Assembly (NCBI GenBank): GCA_947632115.1 | Contig: CANROB010000008.1 | Coordinates: forward strand, 1 to 55,169 | From: an uncultured Bacilli bacterium | GTDB taxonomy: Bacteria > Bacillota_I > Bacilli_A > RF39 > UBA660 | Length of the DNA stretch: 55,169 bases | Direction: 5' to 3' | Shown here: one piece after another, positions 1 through 7,658 of the stretch | Position numbering within the stretch: position 1 is the first letter of the stretch | How the letters are laid out: every line of letters begins with the position of its first letter | Translations under genes and position numbers: made by a program | Notes under the pieces: model-generated | Database searches by the model: none | The model's input: the letters and a program-made list of their open reading frames with translations, nothing else | What the model was told of the DNA's origin: nothing

Positions 1-20
1 GATTAAACAAGCAAGGGGTT

Positions 21-82
21 ATTAGGGAACTCCCTAATCTCACGTGGGCTATGCCCTAGTGAGATAGGTCAATAAATGACCT
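21..82 (+). promoter_or_regulatory. Candidate oriT: three consecutive hairpins upstream of the relaxase gene
   Basis: Three back-to-back inverted repeats are visible: ATTAGGGA/TCCCTAAT (21-28 and 31-38); ATCTCAC/GTGAGAT (37-43 and 59-65) enclosing GGGC/GCCC (46-49 and 53-56); and AGGTCA/TGACCT (66-71 and 77-82). They sit 37 to 98 bases before the relaxase start. MobV relaxases normally act on an inverted-repeat oriT just upstream of their own gene, so oriT is the best guess. A translational leader for mob is the alternative. No nick site can be assigned by eye. Confidence 0.5.
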
Positions 83-118
83 CTACTACTAAAGAAGCAT
101 AAGCAAAGGAGGAATTAA

Positions 119-1552
119 ATGTATGATGGCAAACAAGTTGTACGAGTAGAAACACAATATAAAAAAGCCGACCTTTATAATGTAGGAGTTGAAATGACTG
201 ATAGAAAAGGTACAGGCAATTATGATATAGAACGTAGAGAATTTAATATAGAATATGTTTCACTTACTCAAAATAATTTATATCAAGAAGTAAAGAAGAA
301 GTTAAAAGATAAAAAAATAGAATATCTAGATAGACCTAACACTAATCTATTAAATGGTGTGACATTCACAAGTGGTCCTGAATTTTTTCAAGCATTAGGA
401 ATGAAATTTAAAGATAGTGGTAGAACTTATCATACAGGAGATAAAAAAGGACAAGCTGTAATGATTCCTGTTATCAAATCAAAGGAAGATATACCTAATG
501 CTGTAACCTATTTTTTTGATTCCTGTATGGAATTTCTAAAAGATTATGTTGGAGAAGAAAATATACTTCTCGCTCAAATACATTATGATGAAGATACACC
601 ACATCTTCAAGCCTATTTCTTGCCTATTGTTGATATGGTTAAAAGAAAATGCTATGTCAAAGATGATAAGGGAAATGTTGTCAAAGAAGAAATCACGAAA
701 AAAGATGGTACTACCTCTATTGTTCCTAAACTACTTCGTGATGACAAAGGTAAAATCGTTTATGAAGAAGTTAAAGGTAAGTTTTTAAACTGCGATCAAT
801 TTTGGAAAGACAGAGGTGGAAAATTATCTTTTCATCAAATGCAAAATGACTTTAATAAATTTATAACTGAAAAAGGATTTAATCTCTATCGTGGAGATGT
901 TGGAGCAAATAAAGAAAATCAATCTAAATTAGAGTATGATATAGCCGAAAAAAAGGCTGAATTAGAAGAATTAAACAAAGAAAAAGAAAATACCCTGCAA
1001 ATAATTGAAAACTCCAAAAATGGGCTTAAAAACCTAGAAAAAGAGGTTGATAATGATTTACTAAATCCTGTAAAAAGAAAACTTGGTGGCTATAAAGAAG
1101 ATGATGTTGTTAAAATCATAAAATACACCAAAGGTTTAGAGCATAAAGTCATTGTCTTATCTACTGATAACAATAATAAAGATTTGATGATTGATAAATT
1201 AACAAAGGAAAATAAAACATTTAAAAATAATAGTGAACTAATCAAGAAAAACAAAATTATTAAGGAGCAAAAATCTGTTATCAACGAAAAGGATCAAGAG
1301 ATTGGTAGATTAAGTGAATTGGTGGATATTTTAAACAATAATATTGAAAGTTTGAAAATCAAATTTGAAAAAGAAATTGATAAGTGGAAAAATCTATTTA
1401 AAAAAATGTGTAAGGCAATAGACAAAGTTCTAGGTAGAGATAAACCTAAAGAGAGATTAGAAGATTATGAAGATATTGCTGATGCAATTAACTATGGTTA
1501 CTATACCAAAAATAATGATAAAGACAAAGATGATTATGAAATTGGAATGTAG
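119..1552 (+). CDS. MobV/Pre-family relaxase (plasmid recombination/mobilization protein)
   Basis: Relaxases of this family nick one strand at oriT and pilot the element during conjugal transfer. The N-terminal 240 residues carry the family layout. The metal-binding motif III is at 155-164, reading HYDEDTPHLQ: H155, D157, E158 and H162 are present, but the usual last histidine of HxDExxPHxH is Q164. Residues about 270-430 are Lys/Glu-rich coiled coil, as in other MobV proteins. AGGAGG lies 7 bases before the ATG. The protein ends in DDYEIGM, which closely matches the end of the integrase in the same element. The length of 477 residues is normal. The family is clear. Whether the Gln variant is fully active is not known. 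Confidence 0.88.
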   Translation: MYDGKQVVRVETQYKKADLYNVGVEMTDRKGTGNYDIERREFNIEYVSLTQNNLYQEVKKKLKDKKIEYLDRPNTNLLNGVTFTSGPEFFQALGMKFKDSGRTYHTGDKKGQAVMIPVIKSKEDIPNAVTYFFDSCMEFLKDYVGEENILLAQIHYDEDTPHLQAYFLPIVDMVKRKCYVKDDKGNVVKEEITKKDGTTSIVPKLLRDDKGKIVYEEVKGKFLNCDQFWKDRGGKLSFHQMQNDFNKFITEKGFNLYRGDVGANKENQSKLEYDIAEKKAELEELNKEKENTLQIIENSKNGLKNLEKEVDNDLLNPVKRKLGGYKEDDVVKIIKYTKGLEHKVIVLSTDNNNKDLMIDKLTKENKTFKNNSELIKKNKIIKEQKSVINEKDQEIGRLSELVDILNNNIESLKIKFEKEIDKWKNLFKKMCKAIDKVLGRDKPKERLEDYEDIADAINYGYYTKNNDKDKDDYEIGM

Positions 1553-1566
1553 AAAGGAGCATTTAT

Positions 1567-1773
1567 ATGATGGAAGTTATTATTGATAAAAACACTAATA
1601 TTGAAAAAGAAAAATTGATTATTGAATCACTAAAATTATCACTCAAAGAAGATAAAACTAGAGATGATGTAAAAAGTATAAAGTACCATACTATGGCATT
1701 AGAAGAACACAAAAAAGTTCTTTTTAATTTAGAAAAAAATAAATCAAATGAATTAGAAATAGAAAGGTTGTGA
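1567..1773 (+). CDS. Small charged helical protein of the mobile element
   Basis: A 68-residue Lys/Glu-rich protein, predicted almost entirely helical, with no membrane segment and no motif I recognise. It starts 14 bases after the relaxase stop with AAAGGAG in front, and it ends 4 bases before the integrase start, so the three genes are read as one unit. A small spacer protein between mob and int is common in such elements and could be an accessory factor for either enzyme. It ends in ELEIERL, weakly like the EI-x-L/M tails of its two neighbours. Function unknown. Confidence 0.65.
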   Translation: MMEVIIDKNTNIEKEKLIIESLKLSLKEDKTRDDVKSIKYHTMALEEHKKVLFNLEKNKSNELEIERL

Positions 1774-1777
1774 TATT

Positions 1778-2950
1778 ATGTCAGTTAATAGATTAGATCC
1801 AAAAAAATGGACTAAAGATGGTCGTAAATGGAATTTCCATGTGCGATATAAAGATTTAGATGGTAAAACAAAACAATATCAATCAAAGTTATTTAAAACG
1901 AAGCCAGAAGCTCAAGAGGCTGAAAGAATTTTTCTTTTAGAATTAGATAAATATAGACCTGATAATAATATGACTTTTAGAGATTTATATTTAGCATTTT
2001 ACGATTATCAAGAAGATAAAGTAAAAGAAACTACCCTACACACTTATAAGGATAGGATGCGATATATGGCTTTGTTAGATAATATTAAAGTGAAAGAATT
2101 TAGTTTACAACACTATGAAATGTGGAGAAAGAAAATTTTAGAATACCCTTTATCAAATAGAACTAGAAATTATATTTACAAATTTCTAAAAACAATTATG
2201 AATTTTGGAACAAAATGGTATGGATTAAATTTTAATCAAATCTACCCTAAAATGACTAACTTTACTAATCCAAATGAAATAAAAAAAGAAATGGAATTTT
2301 GGACTTATGAAGAATTTAACAAGTTTATTTCAGTAGAAGAAAATTTAACATTTAAGTGTTTATTTAAAACATTATACTTCTGTGGACTTCGTAAAGGAGA
2401 AGCACGAGCATTAAATTGGAATGATATTGATTTTATAAATGGTACAATTAGAATCAATAAAGGGTTATCGGACAATGTAAATGGTAAAAAATATATCATA
2501 ACAAGTCCTAAAACTCTCACAAGTAATAGAACTTTACCTATTCCTAAAGAGTTATTAAGCGATTTAAAAGAACTCAAAGATAAGGTTATGGAGTTTACAA
2601 ATTATAGTGAAAACTGGTTTGTGTTTGGCAATGCTGTTCCACTAGGAGATGATGTCATTAGAAGAAGAAAAAATAATAATTGTAAAGAAGCAAATGTTAA
2701 AGAAATAAGAATACACGATTTTAGGCATTCTTGTGCCTCACTTTTAATCAATAATGGAGCAGACATAACACTTGTTGCTAAATTTCTAGGACACTCTAAA
2801 ATTGATGAAACTTTAAATACCTATTCTCATATGTTTAAAAATAAGTTAAATAATATCATAGGGCTTATTGATAATCTAAATGAGAATGCAAAAACGAATA
2901 TTGATATTGATTCTACAAAAAGCAATGATGATTATGAAATAAGTTTATAA
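1778..2950 (+). CDS. int: Tyrosine site-specific integrase
   Basis: Catalyses integration and excision of the element. Three parts are visible. Residues 10-55 resemble the AP2-like arm-binding domain of Tn916-type integrases. Residues 65-160 form a SAM-like core-binding domain. Residues 175-365 are the catalytic domain, with R205 (in GLRKGE), K245, H313-x-x-R316 (HDFRH), H339 (GHS) and the nucleophile Y349 (TYSHMF). All catalytic positions are intact, so it should be active. It is the last gene of the element and is followed directly by a terminator and by short tandem repeats that may be its binding sites. Its C-terminus, NDDYEISL, mirrors that of the relaxase. Confidence 0.93.
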   Translation: MSVNRLDPKKWTKDGRKWNFHVRYKDLDGKTKQYQSKLFKTKPEAQEAERIFLLELDKYRPDNNMTFRDLYLAFYDYQEDKVKETTLHTYKDRMRYMALLDNIKVKEFSLQHYEMWRKKILEYPLSNRTRNYIYKFLKTIMNFGTKWYGLNFNQIYPKMTNFTNPNEIKKEMEFWTYEEFNKFISVEENLTFKCLFKTLYFCGLRKGEARALNWNDIDFINGTIRINKGLSDNVNGKKYIITSPKTLTSNRTLPIPKELLSDLKELKDKVMEFTNYSENWFVFGNAVPLGDDVIRRRKNNNCKEANVKEIRIHDFRHSCASLLINNGADITLVAKFLGHSKIDETLNTYSHMFKNKLNNIIGLIDNLNENAKTNIDIDSTKSNDDYEISL

Positions 2951-2952
2951 CG

Positions 2953-2997
2953 AATAAGGAACCTAGTATGTTACTATGCTAGTTTCCTTATTTTTTT
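2953..2997 (+). terminator. Rho-independent terminator after int
   Basis: AATAAGGAA (2953-2961) pairs with TTCCTTATT (2984-2992), with an inner CTAG/CTAG pairing, and runs into seven T. It begins 2 bases after the integrase stop. Confidence 0.85.
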
Positions 2998-3009
2998 ATG
3001 TCTAAATTT

Positions 3010-3048
3010 CTAAAAATACCTAAAAATGTTACATAACTGTTACATAAA
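3010..3048. repeat. Two pairs of short tandem repeats at the element edge
   Basis: A 10-base unit (CTAAAAATAC, CTAAAAATGT at 3010-3029) is followed by an 11-base unit (TGTTACATAAC, TGTTACATAAA at 3027-3037 and 3038-3048). Short tandem repeats beside int are typical arm-type binding sites of integrases with an AP2-like N-terminus. That role is inferred from position. Confidence 0.5.
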
Positions 3049-3097
3049 GGCATATTTAAAAAATGTAAATTGCTACAAACCCTTATAAATAAAGGGA

Positions 3098-3194
3098 TAA
3101 AAAAAGTGTCCAGCATTTCTGCTGGACTTCAGGGGGTTTTGGTTGTGCGCTCTCACACTTAGACCGTAAGAGCACTGGCATGGAGTAACATGCC
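3098..3194 (-). ncRNA. Stand-alone small RNA gene, about 97 nt, family not recognised
   Basis: On the minus strand TTGACT and TATACT, 17 bases apart, are followed 7 bases later by a G that opens a hairpin (GGCATG/CATGCC). Next come a second stem (GTGC/GCAC extended by TCT/AGA), an unpaired C-rich stretch (AACCAAAACCCCC), and a strong terminator: GTCCAGC/GCTGGAC with a 6-base loop (3108-3127) and seven U. No credible start codon with a ribosome site is seen. The C-rich single strand could pair with G-rich Shine-Dalgarno sequences, as in CCCC-loop sRNAs of Firmicutes. SRP RNA, tmRNA and 6S RNA do not fit in sequence or size. Confidence 0.72.
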
Positions 3195-3200
3195 ATTATT

Positions 3201-3229
3201 AGTATAAGGGAATTTGGGAAATAAGTCAA
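3201..3229 (-). promoter_or_regulatory. Consensus sigma-A promoter of the small RNA
   Basis: -35 TTGACT (complement of 3224-3229), a 17-base spacer and -10 TATACT (complement of 3201-3206). It lies between the recG stop and the sRNA and is the only use I can see for it. The spacer contains a TTGGGAAAT/ATTTCCCAA motif of the recG cluster. Confidence 0.8.
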
Positions 3230-4936
3230 TATATTTCCCAAATGTTTTTTGAGAAATATTTCCCAATTAATCGAGAGATATTGACTTTTCAATTATTTCC
3301 CGCAAATAAGAATATTTCCCACTCTCATATTCCTCACTTTCTAAAACTTCTTGACTGTCTTCTTTAGCATGCTTTAAAATTGGGAAATCATTTTTAATAT
3401 CGGCTAAATGAAACCTCATATCGCCACTTTGACGTGTACCAAAAAGATCCCCACTGCCTCTCATTCTAAAATCTTCTTCGCTAATTTTAAAGCCGTCTGT
3501 TGTCTCTGTCATAATCTTTAATCGCTCTTCTTCTCGGTCACTTAAAAGAAGACAATAACTTTGAAAATCTCCTCTTCCAACTCTTCCGCGGAGCTGATGA
3601 AGTTGGGAAAGTCCAAATCGGTAACTATCAAAAATAACTATCATGGTAGCATTCGGAACATCGATACCAACCTCTATAACCGTGGTACTAATAAGGATCT
3701 GAATTTCATTTTTGATAAAAGCATCCATGACTTCCTCTTTTTCTAAAGAATTCATTTTTCCATGAAGCATTCCTATTTTAGCGACCTTGCCAAGAGCCCT
3801 TTCAAATTTCTCTTTTAGCTTTTCTACATTCTCTAATTCATCACTTTCTGACTCTTCAATTTGTGTAGCAATTACGTAAACTTGATGATTTTCGCGAATT
3901 TGCTGATGAATTTTCGCTAAAACGGTTTTCATCTCCTCATTTTTGTAAATTTCCGTAATAATTTCTTTTCTTCCCTTTGGTTTCAAATGGATATTGGAAA
4001 CATCCATATCTCCATATAACGTAATCGCGTAAGTTCTAGGAATTGGAGTCGCACTTAAATAGAGAACATCTGTACTAATTCCTTTTTCTTTTAATTTTGT
4101 TCTTTGATTTACACCGAATCGATGTTGCTCATCAGTAATGACCAAACCTAAACTGTCGTAATAGACGTCTTCGCTAAAGAGACTATGTGTACCAATTACA
4201 ATATCTAGTTCTTTCTTAGCTAATTTTTTTAACACGTCATCTCTTTCTTTTTTCTTCATCTTTCCCGTCAAAAGAGCGACTCTTATAGGATAGGCTGCAA
4301 AAAGTTTTTGAACATTTTCGTAGTGTTGTTCTGCCAAAATTTCCGTAGGTGCCATGAAGGCTCCTTGATAACCGCTCAAATAATTAATGTAGAGGGAAAT
4401 AATAGCGACAATTGTCTTTCCACTTCCAACATCTCCCTGGATGAGCCGCTTCATTACCTTCGGACTATTCATGTCCGCTAGCACTTCATCCACACATTTT
4501 ATCTGATCATCCGTTAGAGGAAACGGAAGTTGGGAAATAAATTTCTCTACCTCCTCTTTAGATATTTCTCGGGAAATTCCTTTTTCCCAAACACGATTTT
4601 TTTTGAGCTGATTCATCTTCAACATAAAGAGAAATAACTCTTCATATTTTAAATAATTGATGGCCCTTTTTAAAGTATTTTTATTTCCCGGATGATGAAT
4701 TTCTAAAATGCTTGATCTTTTATCACCTAGTTTATATTTCCCAACGAGATATTCTGGAATGATTTCTTCCACCTGCCAATCAGACGATAAAGCGATAAGA
4801 ATAATCTTACTTAACTGAGCACTACTAATTCCATTCGTCACATGGTAGATGGGCTCTATCTTGGGTTCTTTAGGAAGCAAACCAAAACGAATCTCGGATG
4901 CAACAATATTTCCATGATGTTTATCGTATTTCCCAA
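3214..4936. repeat. Cluster of ATTTCCCAA / TTGGGAAAT motifs in and around recG
   Basis: The exact 9-mer ATTTCCCAA or its complement occurs at 3214, 3233, 3258, 3380, 4530, 4736 and 4928. The shorter ATTTCCC/GGGAAAT also occurs near 3294, 3313, 4392, 4571 and 4686. Copies lie on both strands, in different codon phases and in non-coding DNA, so protein sequence does not explain them. At 4564-4577, ATTTCTCGGGAAAT differs at one of 14 positions from the Noc-binding palindrome ATTTCCCGGGAAAT known from Bacillus subtilis. I did not find the 9-mer elsewhere in the window by eye. Confidence 0.6.
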
Positions 4937-5264
4937 TCACAATGATCTTGGTTCCTACCTTTAAATTTGCTTTTAGGAAGGCTCGATTAAAGATAGTAAC
5001 ATTTAAAAGATTTTCCCCTGTATCGAAAGAAAAGGTCATTTTATTCATTTTTTTATGAAAATAAAAAACTAGAGGAAGTGTCGCAACTATGCCATCTAAG
5101 ATAACTTTATCTCCATCAAAAGAATCCTTTAAATTACTTTTTTCTAGCACATCAAAACGAAAAGGATAATAACTAACTAAATCCTCTTTCGTATAAATAT
5201 TTAAACGATTTAAAATAGAAATTGTTTTGGGCCCAATGCCTTTTAGTTCTTCTAATCTACTCAT
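3267..5264 (-). CDS. recG: ATP-dependent DNA helicase RecG
   Basis: Remodels stalled replication forks and branch-migrates Holliday junctions. From the chosen ATG (5264) the protein has 665 residues, close to the usual 680. Residues 1-40 hold a helix-hairpin-helix-like LKGIGPKTI segment, and the wedge/OB domain follows at about 50-140. The motor domains carry Walker A GDVGSGKT at 277-284, the DEQH box at 378-381 and a C-terminal helicase half with the RGRVGRG motif. The open frame continues 63 codons upstream into the neighbouring gene, but that part has no family similarity. The ATG lies 2 bases after the upstream stop, which indicates translational coupling. The gene body is unusually rich in ATTTCCC motifs. 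Confidence 0.96.
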   Translation of the reverse strand: MSRLEELKGIGPKTISILNRLNIYTKEDLVSYYPFRFDVLEKSNLKDSFDGDKVILDGIVATLPLVFYFHKKMNKMTFSFDTGENLLNVTIFNRAFLKANLKVGTKIIVIGKYDKHHGNIVASEIRFGLLPKEPKIEPIYHVTNGISSAQLSKIILIALSSDWQVEEIIPEYLVGKYKLGDKRSSILEIHHPGNKNTLKRAINYLKYEELFLFMLKMNQLKKNRVWEKGISREISKEEVEKFISQLPFPLTDDQIKCVDEVLADMNSPKVMKRLIQGDVGSGKTIVAIISLYINYLSGYQGAFMAPTEILAEQHYENVQKLFAAYPIRVALLTGKMKKKERDDVLKKLAKKELDIVIGTHSLFSEDVYYDSLGLVITDEQHRFGVNQRTKLKEKGISTDVLYLSATPIPRTYAITLYGDMDVSNIHLKPKGRKEIITEIYKNEEMKTVLAKIHQQIRENHQVYVIATQIEESESDELENVEKLKEKFERALGKVAKIGMLHGKMNSLEKEEVMDAFIKNEIQILISTTVIEVGIDVPNATMIVIFDSYRFGLSQLHQLRGRVGRGDFQSYCLLLSDREEERLKIMTETTDGFKISEEDFRMRGSGDLFGTRQSGDMRFHLADIKNDFPILKHAKEDSQEVLESEEYESGKYSYLREIIEKSISLD

Positions 5265-5266
5265 AA

Positions 5267-5782
5267 CTACCCTACTATCGATTTTAATAATCCAAAAGAA
5301 AGTAACATCATAATCACACTTGCCATCAGTACTCCTAAAAGGGTAGCCACGAAAGCTTTCCTCCGATTCATGTTTAAGACAGAGGCAATTAAGCATCCCG
5401 TCCAAGCCCCTGTTCCTGGAAGAGGAATTCCTACAAAGAATACTAATCCCCAAAATCCATATTTTTCAATTTGTGATTTATGCTTCTCTACTTTTTGATC
5501 TAACCAATTAGCAATTTTAAAGAAATACTTACTTTTCCTCATCCAACGTAAAATAGAATTGATAAACCATAAAATAAAAGGAACAGGAAGTAAATTTCCT
5601 ACCATACTAACAAGATAACTAGTAACTGGATTTAAATCCAATAAAGCTGCTGCGATAAGTCCCCCACGCAATTCCAAAATTGGCATTAAGGAAATACAAA
5701 AAACTAAAATTTCTTTTCCAAAAGGGATCTGAGAAAGTCCGCTAAATAAATTTAAAATGCTTTGTACAATACTTTCTACCAT
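5267..5782 (-). CDS. Small-multidrug-export-type integral membrane protein
   Basis: A 171-residue membrane protein with the layout of the COG2426/Sm_multidrug_ex family (a DedA/SNARE-like fold): an early LPILELRGGLIAA-type segment, a cytosolic basic loop (WMRKSKYF to KHKSQIEKYG), the motif VGIPLPGTGAWTG and a final hydrophobic helix. The family name suggests efflux, but its substrate is not established. Three in-frame starts are possible. AGGTGA in front of the third (ATG at 5782) favours that one. It is co-transcribed with recG, whose start is 2 bases beyond this stop; I see no functional link. Confidence 0.8.
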   Translation of the reverse strand: MVESIVQSILNLFSGLSQIPFGKEILVFCISLMPILELRGGLIAAALLDLNPVTSYLVSMVGNLLPVPFILWFINSILRWMRKSKYFFKIANWLDQKVEKHKSQIEKYGFWGLVFFVGIPLPGTGAWTGCLIASVLNMNRRKAFVATLLGVLMASVIMMLLSFGLLKSIVG

Positions 5783-5817
5783 GTTCATCACCTATTATCA
5801 GTATATCATTTTTTAGA

Positions 5818-5845
5818 TAAAAAAAGAAGATTCTTAGGAATCTCC
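5818..5845 (-). terminator. Terminator after the HerA-type ATPase gene
   Basis: On the minus strand GGAGATTC and GAATCTTC form a hairpin with a 4-base loop, followed by seven U. It lies just after the stop at 5848. Confidence 0.8.
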
Positions 5846-5847
5846 TT

Positions 5848-7617
5848 TTACTCACGGTTAATAAACCAAATACTACTAACATCACAACTACTACTAGATG
5901 GAGATGGATTTGGCATATCTAACTGAATTAAAGTTGGAAGACGAAAAGCTGATCCAAATGCCATACAGTTTCCAGGTTGTAGAGCTTTCATCTTTTTAAT
6001 AACTTCCTCCGTGATATCTGGAACCATATCATGAATGTATTTAATATCTAGAGGGTGTAGCATCTTAAAGATAAAGAAATTACTACACTGCGAAAGAGCC
6101 GTTTCTGACATCTCGGATGGTCGCTGGGTAATGAGTCCTAAAAGGACACCATATTTTCTTCCCTCTTTGGTAATACGATCAAAGATATTATATCCAAGTA
6201 AATCTACGTCAATATCTTTTTGAACATAACGGTGAGCCTCTTCCAAAATGATATGGAATGGGATACTAGCTCTTTTTTGTAGTCCCTTTGCATAGTCAAA
6301 TAACATTTTGGAATAAATTTTGGTAATCGTCTTAGCAAACCGGTCATCTACATAGTTAATGTTAAAGTTGATAAGTTGTGCTTTTTTACCATCATCTGTC
6401 GTAATTAAAGATTTAATATATTCATCCTTTGACATATATTCAGGGCAGTCAAAATAAACACTATAGTCTCCATCCAATAAAGAATGTAATCTAACTTTTA
6501 AAGCATTCGCTGTTTCATAAACTGATTCCGATTTTAAGGCACCTTCATCAATTAAAGCAAAATCAAATGCTAAACATAAATCCTTTAACGTATACTTAAA
6601 GCTTCCATCTGGTAGAGATAACTCTACATTATCTACTAAGAAAGATTCTATGAAAGTGGTAAGAAGTTCCATCTCACGGATTTTACCAGTAGCATCAATT
6701 AATAGGCATTGCTTTAATGGTCTCGTGTATCCTGGTTGGAATACTGGACTTTCTAGGTTTAAATCTCTTGTATTATACGTAGATAAAATAGAGAAAAATT
6801 GGTCTCTTATTTGAGAAGCTGGTCTACCACTTAAAAGAATATCCAAAAGAGCACGAGCAATAATATCGTTTTTATAGCGAATGACATCATCCTCTTCCCT
6901 ACCAAAAATCGTAACAAACTTTAAAGCTTTTTCAATGATAGGAATTTGAGAATGCTTATCTGCGCCTAAGAGAATAGCATAGTCATCTACACTAAGTAAC
7001 CATAGAGGAATTTTAATCTTTGGGATATCATCATAAATATTCGTTGTATAGGCCTTAAAACGCACCTCAGGAGCTTTCTCTTGAATTGTCTTAAAGGCAC
7101 TGTGATATTCACCATAAGCATCAAAAATAAAGATACTAGCACGATAGGCAACAGCTGTTTTCTTCTCAAAAAGATTTTGAATAATACGAGAGAATCCACA
7201 AGATTTACCACTACCAGTAGAACCAAAAATAGCGAAATGGTTACTAAATAAAGAGTTTACATTGGCACATACCTCTATTCCCTCATAAATAGGGCTTTTT
7301 CCAATATAAAGGTCTTGATCATCCTTGTAATTTTCAACACCAACAATAAAATTGATTTTATTAGGAGCAATTAATCTTACACTAGCACCAAAAGAAGGTT
7401 TCTTAGTAATACCAGATACAAACCTACCATTTCTAATTTCTCCTAGCATATTGATAAAGGCAGTTTCTTGATTAATATCCGTAATCTCTCCTACTGTCTT
7501 TTGCTTACTATCCTCTAATAATACGTATAAGTTGATAAGGTTTTGGACTTCCTTAATATTAATACTTAATTTTACGCTAACGATATTTCCTTCGATAGCA
7601 GATATTTCTCCAATCAT
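5848..7617 (-). CDS. HerA-type hexameric DNA translocase ATPase (DUF87)
   Basis: A 589-residue member of the HerA/FtsK superfamily of pumping ATPases. Residues 1-100 form a HAS-type barrel. Walker A GSTGSGKS is at 132-139, Walker B IILEEAH at 456-462, and the arginine-bearing segment RITKEGRKYGVLLGLITQR follows at 481-499. In archaea HerA works with the nuclease NurA in end resection. No NurA gene is next to this one, so the partner and role here are unknown; bacterial homologues are often paired with defence or nuclease genes. Start: ATG preceded by GGAGAGG. It is a single-gene unit bounded by terminators on both sides, with TATAAT at 7642-7647 (complement) 24 bases before the ATG. Confidence 0.85.
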   Translation of the reverse strand: MIGEISAIEGNIVSVKLSINIKEVQNLINLYVLLEDSKQKTVGEITDINQETAFINMLGEIRNGRFVSGITKKPSFGASVRLIAPNKINFIVGVENYKDDQDLYIGKSPIYEGIEVCANVNSLFSNHFAIFGSTGSGKSCGFSRIIQNLFEKKTAVAYRASIFIFDAYGEYHSAFKTIQEKAPEVRFKAYTTNIYDDIPKIKIPLWLLSVDDYAILLGADKHSQIPIIEKALKFVTIFGREEDDVIRYKNDIIARALLDILLSGRPASQIRDQFFSILSTYNTRDLNLESPVFQPGYTRPLKQCLLIDATGKIREMELLTTFIESFLVDNVELSLPDGSFKYTLKDLCLAFDFALIDEGALKSESVYETANALKVRLHSLLDGDYSVYFDCPEYMSKDEYIKSLITTDDGKKAQLINFNINYVDDRFAKTITKIYSKMLFDYAKGLQKRASIPFHIILEEAHRYVQKDIDVDLLGYNIFDRITKEGRKYGVLLGLITQRPSEMSETALSQCSNFFIFKMLHPLDIKYIHDMVPDITEEVIKKMKALQPGNCMAFGSAFRLPTLIQLDMPNPSPSSSSCDVSSIWFINRE

Positions 7618-7658
7618 ACAACCTCTCCTATTCTATTAGCCATTATACAATATTTTTC

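Larger units (their letters stand above)
1..3050 (+). mobile_element. Integrative mobilizable element, right part (left end outside window)
   Basis: A hairpin-rich region, a MobV-type relaxase, a small charged protein and a tyrosine integrase lie in one direction and end at a rho-independent terminator followed by short tandem repeats. This is the usual mob-int end of an integrative mobilizable element, and no conjugation machinery is visible. The right boundary is inferred. After about 3050 come a stand-alone small-RNA gene and recG, which look chromosomal. The left attachment site is not in the window, so no direct-repeat pair can be shown. Confidence 0.7.

Noticed and set aside
3098..3194. 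SRP RNA, tmRNA or 6S RNA identity for the small RNA
   Set aside because: The SRP loop GGTCAGG...GGAAGCAGC, the tRNA-like end of tmRNA and the long central bubble of 6S RNA are all absent.
3083..3292. Minus-strand frame of 69 codons over the sRNA region
   Set aside because: It crosses a promoter, a transcript start and a terminator hairpin, has no ribosome site and no plausible protein composition.
5265..5453. 63-codon N-terminal extension of RecG
   Set aside because: It overlaps the membrane protein gene in another frame, and RecG homology begins at the ATG at 5264.
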